Of a stretch of 64,000 bases of DNA, positions 56,731 to 64,000 are shown one piece after another. The translations under genes and the position numbers were made by a program. Positions within the stretch are counted from its first letter, which is position 1. Each line of letters starts with the position of its first letter. Under the pieces are notes generated by a model. That model was not told the DNA's origin and did not search any database. It worked only from the letters and a program-made list of their open reading frames with translations. The stretch lies in the NCBI RefSeq assembly GCF_030253575.1, contig NC_080563.1, positions 32,473,001 through 32,537,000 of the forward strand, written 5' to 3'. The stretch comes from Rhododendron vialii (Eukaryota; Streptophyta; Magnoliopsida; Ericales; Ericaceae).

Positions 56731-59700
56731 ATGGCCTCTCCATGTCCAAACATGCACTGCTGCTACTCTGCCTCAATTCCCAAAATACCCTCCAAAGCTC
56801 CCTTTCTCTGGTCTTCTTCTTATCCCTCCAATGTTTATGGGTCCTACGGAATTTCACTCCACAGAGCTGTAACTAACTCAAGAACTTGTACCAAGTTTGA
56901 GAAGTTTCAAGGTGAATATCCCCAAGAAGGTATTGATGAGGCCATGATGCCATCCCCACCATCATCATCAACTTCCATAGAGTCGGAAGACTCAGAACAA
57001 CCACCAATTCAAGGAGAAGAAGAAGAAGATGACAGGTGGGCTATTGTGTGTTTGATTCTCTGATTGGGGTTGAATTTCCTGATTTTGGGTACAGGTTGGT
57101 TGGAAAAATGTTTACTTAAAACTAAGAAATGTTTAGACGTGCATATCCAGTTACCTGTAAACTTTTAGGCCTAAGGCCTCGTTTGATTTGCGGACTGAAA
57201 AAGATGGGATTAGCAGTCTTGGGATTAATAGCCCCTGGAAAGATTTAAATTTAGATAGCCTGCAGATCAACCATTCCTATCCTGTGTCACAGAGTTTGTC
57301 CTCCCTGCTTATGCTAGGATTTCTTTTGCCAATACCAAAGTGTCGCTACTTTGGAATTTTCACTGAAAATTGATTTCTTCATTAACGAAATAAGACACTA
57401 TAGAGATCAACTCGTGTGTAACACGAAATGATTTAGTAGGAGATACCTAAGCATTTGTATGCATAACAATGACATTGTTCAACTGCTGGCCACCACTGCT
57501 TTGTGCAATTGCAAAAACCTGCTAACAGAGTGAACAGATTTCCTGTAAAACCGTAAAACCTCTGTTGACATATTCTATCCAAAGGAAGCCAGCATGAGGA
57601 ATAACCGAGCTTTGTACAGAGATACCAGAGGTTGACAGAAAATTACACCCCACTTAAGTTGGGGGTTTTAGGCCACCAGTACCTTTTGGGTATGCTGGCA
57701 GGCAATAATGCCAAAAGTTATGAAGATTACTTGCAGAAGGAAGAGAGCTTGAGTTTTACATTGTTTCTCTCAAGTTGCCTTTTGAATCATGTTCTGCATT
57801 TTTTCTGAATCCGGCAAAATGTTTTCTAATTTCTCTTTAGCAAGCACAATCTGTTGGGAGTAGAAGAGGAATAAATTTATATTTCGAGTGTAGAACAATT
57901 GGGAAAATTAGCTACAAATACGGTAAAATAGTTTTCATTTAGGAGAAGGACGCTAGCAAAATAGTTTTCAGTAGAGGTCCTTCAACTTTTTGAGTTTTTT
58001 AGCCATAAGGCCAAAACATGTTTAAGCACTTTCATAAGATTTTAGGGTGCACTTTCCTATTATAGGGTTTTAGTGATTTAGGCACTTTCATAGGGTACCC
58101 TAGGGTTTTAGGCACTTTCATAGGGTAATATATTTAGGCACTTTCATAGGCACATGTGTCCTTATGTTTGATTGCAAAAGGTGCTTGTCCTTGTGCTCAT
58201 AAAATGAAACTATGAGGGATTTTTTGCCAAGTCTCCCTTGAAATTTTGTCCATTCTAATTGCATACAGATTAAGTATGTTGGCTTATAAAGAAAATCTTA
58301 CATTTGCATATAACTAAAGCAGTAGAACACAAGTTTTTACTTGTTTCCAAATTATGTTTCAGCTGCTTGCCTTCTGATTTGGAGGGTGCAGTCCGACAGT
58401 CAAGTCAAGCAAGTGCCACTTTTGTGTCTTCTGGAGGAATGAGAGCTATAGTATGTACTTTCTGAACTCAGCTTTGTGTATAATTTTCTGAATGCTTTTC
58501 CCGCTAAATGATGACTTCTTATAATCACTTGTGATAAACAACCTCGGTTCATACTTCTCGTCTGTATTAGTGGATTTTTTTTTTATCGGCACTGTATTAG
58601 TGTGTGTTCATGTGTCCTTTCCAACTCAGCATGTTTACGGTTAATTTTCCTAGGTTACTAACATACAACATCCATTTATAGAGCATTGGTAAAATCTTCC
58701 AGCCTGATTCCCTATGTTCACGGGTCTAATCGTCGTAGAAACTTGATAGATATGCTACTCCTATCTTGGATGAACCAGTTGCACTGAATATGTTAGTAAA
58801 AGAGGTAGCAAGTGCTACTGGAACATCAAAACTTTCGGCATGTTTCACGACTAGTAATAAGCTAGACGCAATCACATGGACTTGCTTCTGAGAAATAGGG
58901 ACTCAATTTGCTTTGTGTCCTGGTTAAGTGACGTATTTCCCAGTTTTACTTTGCATGGGACTTTCTGGCCATTATTCAGTAATTTGTGGTTTGTGTTGGA
59001 GATTGGGAATTCGCTATGGTTTCTTACAGTTCCCTTGAATTCTTCCTTTCCCCATCAGGTTGAGCTCCTAATTCCACAGTTGCAGTTTCTTGACGATGAA
59101 GGAGCCCAAGCTGAGCTTTGGGAGCTGTCAAGAGTTTTCGTGGATACACTAATTGAAGAAACAGGATGTCAGGTTAGTATTAACGAGCCATTTTTTAGTG
59201 TTTGAAATTAAATTTCTTGCTGCTAATGTAATTAAACGTATGGTAGAAGAGAAAATTCGATGCATGAAAGAGGCTGGAAACAAATCGGATGGACGCAGGG
59301 GTGTCTTGACTGTCAGACTACATGGGAGTCCTGATCAAGTTTATAGTTGGCCAAGGTTTCTGGCCTGTCATTAGGCTATCATTATTGTACATTAGATGTT
59401 CATCTGTCTAAACTCTAAAGAGTTTATAGGTACTGAAAGTTTGGTCCTTCTTTTTTTATAGCTTCACATGCATAAGAAATAAGATCCAGGATAATACTTC
59501 TATGTACATCTTTATTCGCTGAATAGATCGATTTTTTATTTTAGAGAGTTAAAGCGATATTTCCAGATGCTGGTGCTGCTGCACTTCTAAAATATCAATG
59601 GCAAGATGCTGCTTTTGGCTTCTCCAGGTAAATTTCACCATACAGATGGCTGCTATGAATTTAACTTTTCTGCTTTAGAGTTGGCGGTTCTCTGGTTTCT

Positions 59701-62700
59701 GTGGTATTCCTATAGTCTGTACTGATGGAGGCCATTTGTTCATTTTTGATAACTTTTTTTTTTCACAACTTTCCCAAATATAACTACTAAACTATCAATC
59801 CCTTGGTGGGTGCTGCAGATACTTATTTTTTTCCTTTTCGTTAGTTGATTTCATTAAGAAAAACAACCAAACAACATGGACCAAGGATATAACCTTGTGA
59901 GTCCTCCATCCACTAACTCCAGAGAAACAAAAAACACAACAAAAGGAAGGAAAACAAGGTAAGCACAAACCAGCAAACTAGAATCCAACTACCCAGCTCC
60001 AAAACATCGTCTCCTTGCACTATTCTGCCGAATCCCAAAGATCCTCGGCAAGTTCCATTTCTCACTAACAGATTCTCAGGTGAGGGAGGGATCTCCTTTC
60101 AAGAAGAGATGCAGGCCCTAATATCCTTTACAATTTTCATGATCACACCAGCAACGTCCAAGGTTTTCTTTGGGAAAATCCTGCACAAATGTGGTAGCTA
60201 GAGGCCAAGAGAGACAGCATAACCATAACATTTCGAAATAATTGCCCTTCACAAACTGATTAACCCATGCAACCAGTCAAAGTCCTCATAACTGTAAGAG
60301 ACTAGTTTGGTCTATATCTAGGTTTAGATATACTTACTGTTCTTTGATTTTGTATCGAATCTTTTCCAGTTTGAGCGACCGGAAGCCTGTTAGTACTGAA
60401 GACGAAATTGTCGTTATGGTGGTTCCTGATTATCAGATGTTGGAATATGTACAGCGAATCACATCTCAACTCTCAGATGATCCGGTACCTACCTGATTTC
60501 ATCATCCTTTGTTAGAAGCTTACTTATGTTCTTAGATATTTCAACTACTAAGGTTATGGTTATCAATCTACTGATGAATTACATTTTTGTAAATTACAAA
60601 CAATTTTTGAAATTTGAGCTCCAAAAACTTGCGAAATTTCGAGCTCAATTATTTAACTGAAATAGTATGGTACTTTTAATTGGATATAATAATCAAACAA
60701 GAAATGATCAAATTGTTTCTATCTCATTCATCTTAGGTAATTGTTTATTTCTTTGTACTTTTTTTTTACTCGGTTATTTCTCTGTAGTAAGAAATGGTAC
60801 TTCTTGTCTCCAAAATAACTTTTCATCAGTGTACAACTTGGAGTCAGATGAAATTGGAAAATTTGCTGAATCTGACACATACGTTACGTAAGACACATGC
60901 AATGCACTTTGTTACGTTTACAACTATGGTGCAGCACCTGCATTTTGGTGCATTCTTCTTCCTTTCTCTGGCCATTAGTCCGTCACATTCCTAATAAATT
61001 CTTTTATTACAACATATTAAGTACACACATTAAGGCATATCAGTTTGTGTTGAGCACTAACATAACCATTTACATCTTCCACGGCATTTGGAAGACTCAC
61101 ATACTTCTGGTCGACATTATGTCTTTCATACATTTTAATGGAAGAGCACTTGTTTTTGGGCCAACGAAAAGGTTTTCCTTCTGAAAGTCTTTCCAAATTG
61201 CATTGTTAGCCACGGCCTCTCATCATGTGGAATCCACGTCTTGTCAGTGAGGATGTTGGAGTAGGGTTCAATGTCCGGAAGTTGCGGCGCTCCTTTTTAA
61301 GGTATCTGTTCCTCATTTGTTATTCAACTATTCAATTTCCTTGCCTCCTTTTCTCTTATGAGTTAGTTTTTTGAACCAATTCTGTTCAAAACACCTTACT
61401 CCTACCATTTGTCGCATTCTGAGTAATTCAAAAAACCTAGAGACATTTGCATACATTACTAACACCAAAGACAATGAGACGTTGCTCTCTGGGAGTGTGT
61501 GTGTGGTGGGCACATATGCCTGGGGCTACAATGTTGAGTAGGTTTCAAACTTTCACTAAAATCGTTCATGCATGTTTGACAGTTTTCCGTAAAAAAATCA
61601 TAGTATTATGTTGGCCCAGTAATGGTAAAATTTGTGTTGTTTATCATGCAGCACTTTCACAACGGTTTACTCGATGAGACCTCTGCCATCTGGTGCTGTG
61701 TTCAGATGTTATCCTGGGTAAGGGCTAAACTTTTCATATTATCAGACCTAGGCCTGTCTAGTATGAATGTGGTGTTACCAGAATTTAGCAATTTATATTT
61801 CAAAACCTACATTCTGAAACAAGGTACTATCTCATTCTCGAATTATGACTATAGCAATCCAATGCTCACCCCCAATGTTTTTCTAATTCTGGGGAGGAAA
61901 AAATCAGATTTTAAAATAACAAAAAAAAAAAAAAAACCCAACCATATGATCCTTGAAATGTGCTTGACACGAATAATTTATTGCTTAAAAAAAACCTCGT
62001 TTTAATAGCATAATGTATAGAAACCTACCCTCGCCATACCACAATTCATATATGGTGTATCACGTTCCCATCCCTTGTACAAACACAATCTATGTTCCAG
62101 GTAACATAAGCTCAGTGTCTTATCTATGCCATGGCCAGAGCAATACCAGCCAAACAGTAGCTCAGCCTTGAGTAATAGTTTCCAATGCACCAGAATAATA
62201 TAACAGAGAGGGGAAGTGCTACAATACACACCCCTTATTTGGGTGTGTATCATATGCACCCTTATTAAAACACACTAAATTGTTATGATTCTCAAAATGT
62301 TATGAATCTATTGCTAAAAAGTTACGAATCATATTGATAAAAAGTTACGAATTTGTAGTATAAAAGTTACGATACGAAATAAAATGTTATGAATGACCGG
62401 TCCTACAAGGAATTTTTTATGAGGTGGCACAATATGAACCACACAATAGGTGCATATGGTACACACCTTAAAGGGGTGTGTATTGAAGATCATACAGTCT
62501 AGGTACCATTTAATTCTGTTGTAAAGTGCACTATGTAATATGCTGAGATTATGTTTAGCATGATTACGTATGTACGTCTACGTACGTCTACCTGTATGAG
62601 ACCGGTATGAGGTTCAGGTGAGAATTTGAAAATAATTTGAGGAGCACTTTTTTTTTCTGTGAACCCTTGCACTGTGTTTGGATGGTGGATTTGTGGAGGA

Positions 62701-63477
62701 GATTCACCAAAAGAAAGGAAAATCATAAGGAAATCAAAAATAGTAGTTTAGCTTCTTCATCCCATCATCATCTTTACCTTTCTCTTCCCTCCATAAATCC
62801 CTCCACAAATATATGATCCAAACACGGTCTAACTGAATTCTGCCTCAATGAAGCCAAATTTCTGCATCAATGAGTAGCTAGAACAATTTAGCTTTCTACG
62901 AAAAAAATTCCACCAAAAACCCAATGAACTAAATGTGCCTAACTATCATTTTTCTGATGCTCAACTAGACTATGGAAGGTGTTTTATGACGATAAGGATA
63001 GGCCAAACCGGTATCTGCTTGCCAAAGAACTAATAAGCCGTCCCGATGCAGAAGATCTTGAGGTTTGTTTCTTACAAAAATTTCTGCTAGTATTCTTATG
63101 GAAATTGATATTAGCACTCCAAAAATTAATGCAGGCACTTCAAAATCAGTGTAATTCCAAAACTACTTCCCTTTATTTTTTGGAGTGCCTTCATCAATTT
63201 TTAGAGTGTCAATATCATTTTATCACGCTATTTAGTCATCAATTCATCAGTTGGGTTGTGTACGGCATAAATTCAATTCATCAGTTGGGTTGTGTATGGC
63301 ATAAATACTACTACGGGTTTGTTAATTGAAAGAACCCATTTGAGTTCTTGTTGGACTGTTCTGTAGATAATCTATGGCAAGGTAGAGGAGAACTCAGAGA
63401 ATGGCCCATCATTTTTTGATAGAGCAGCCGGCATCTTCTCTTCAGTAAATCGGTTCATGAAAGCCATCTCGAGATGA
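56731..63477 (+). CDS. LPA3: LOW PSII ACCUMULATION 3, chloroplast DUF1995 protein (355 aa, nine coding exons)
   Basis: Exons: 56731-57035, 58363-58450, 59059-59172, 59545-59627, 60370-60484, 61210-61301, 61652-61717, 62969-63062, 63367-63477. All junctions are GT-AG and in frame (356 codons with stop). The first 60 residues are Ser-rich and nearly free of acidic residues, as expected of a chloroplast transit peptide, followed by an acidic linker (GEEEEDDR). The DUF1995 domain begins near LPSDLEGAVRQSSQA and includes VELLIPQLQFLDDEGAQAEL, RVKAIFPDAGAAALLKYQW, SDRKPVSTEDEIVVMVVPDY, PLIMWNPRLVSEDVGVGFNV, TVYSMRPLPSGAVFRCYPG and WKVFYDDKDRPNRYLLAKEL. It ends NRFMKAISR. In Arabidopsis LPA3 assists photosystem II assembly together with LPA2 and the Alb3 insertase. 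Length agrees with the family. Confidence 0.92.
58070..58150. repeat. Short tandem repeat TTTAGGCACTTTCATAGGGT
   Basis: Three to four adjacent imperfect copies of a 21-32 bp unit in LPA3 intron 1. Confidence 0.8.
62222..62485. mobile_element. 264 bp TIR element in LPA3 intron 7
   Basis: Left end CAATACACACCCCTTATTTG then GGTGTGTATCATATGCACC; the reverse complement of the right end is CAATACACACCCCTTTAAGG then TGTGTACCATATGCACC. The interior holds four or five near copies of AAAGTTACGAATC. No clear target duplication was found, and the element may extend some bases further on each side. Confidence 0.8.
63101..63221. mobile_element. 121 bp foldback MITE family G, copy 2
   Basis: GAAATTGATATTAGCACTCC at the left and its reverse complement at the right (GAGTGTCAATATCATTTT). 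Internal TGTGTAATTCCAAA is shared with copy 1 at 34,334. It lies 38 bp after the 5' splice site of LPA3 intron 8. Confidence 0.83.
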
Positions 63478-63777
63478 TGATTTTTTTTCGTGTCACAAAG
63501 GAAATAGGAAATTGGCTGGTCATCGTAGGGGGATTTGTACTTTGATGTCCTTTTCACATTTGAGTCTGTTTCTTAATCTGTTAGCGGACCATTAACGCCC
63601 GCGAGGGCACTGTGTGATATGAAGTCCGTATAGCAACATGTAAAAGTCTTTTCTCGAGCTAAGCTCTTTCTTATTGTTTTTTCCGTCTCTAAATAAGTGT
63701 TTTAATTGTGGATGTAATTTGGTCAAAAATTGGATAATGCATCCGCGAAAAAAGATAACAGAAACCTCCTAATCTGG

Positions 63778-63979
<202 letters not shown>

Positions 63980-63994
63980 ACACACAAAACCGCC

Positions 63995-64000
63995 ATGGAT
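63995..64000 (+). CDS. Possible start of a further gene (partial)
   Basis: ATGGAT in a good initiation context (ACCGCCATGG), preceded by a long CT-rich leader as in many plant genes. Only two codons fall in the window, so nothing can be said of the product. Confidence 0.3.

Overview
This 64 kb window is nuclear DNA from a flowering plant. Its genes are split by GT-AG introns, and the intergenic space is AT-rich and full of small foldback transposons, (GA)n/(CT)n microsatellites and decayed retrotransposon pieces. The protein families (MIZU-KUSSEI1, LOW PSII ACCUMULATION 3, plant tetraspanin, kinesin-14) are plant-specific or have plant-specific forms. A core eudicot, possibly an asterid, fits best. 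That lineage guess is an inference and no species can be named.

Six protein-coding genes can be modelled exon by exon with the reading frame kept across every junction: (1) a large synergin-gamma-like vesicle-trafficking protein, plus strand, 1,011-11,779, nine coding exons; (2) a divergent two-exon tetraspanin, plus, 14,877-17,696; (3) a single-exon MIZU-KUSSEI1-like protein, minus, 36,729-37,571; (4) the NC2-beta/Dr1 transcription repressor, minus, 38,948-44,596, five coding exons; (5) a minus-end-type kinesin-14 close to KIN14S, minus, 48,227-54,530, twelve coding exons; (6) the chloroplast protein LPA3 (DUF1995), plus, 56,731-63,477, nine coding exons. Genes 5 and 6 are divergently arranged. 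A further gene may begin in the last six bases. Weaker candidates are an 80-residue two-helix membrane protein (20,937-21,179, minus, with a TATA box), a 166-residue Ser-rich ORF (23,005-23,505, plus, with a TATA box) and a basic 86-residue ORF (31,560-31,820, minus). The genes do not form a pathway; they are ordinary unlinked housekeeping, signalling and trafficking functions.

Between about 18 and 36 kb the window is mostly repeats: a 1.2 kb tandem duplication with nested hAT-like elements, tRNA-like SINE repeats in tandem, a GAATTC-rich minisatellite, LTR fragments, and a 320 bp foldback element with a perfect 8 bp target duplication. This stretch also holds a 1.45 kb inverted duplication of a captured exon with a hairpin MITE at its apex, a 777 bp hAT-type element with a perfect 8 bp target duplication, a 601 bp TIR element, and three copies of one foldback MITE family within 5 kb.

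The most interesting signals are: (a) an in-frame tandem exon duplication in the synergin-like gene (two 312 bp exons, about 85% identical in protein) that doubles an acidic FGDF motif; (b) the long inverted duplication at 27.6-29.1 kb, which would fold into a very long RNA hairpin; (c) an apparent GC-AG intron in the kinesin motor domain; (d) intronic copies of kinesin exon-2-like sequence.
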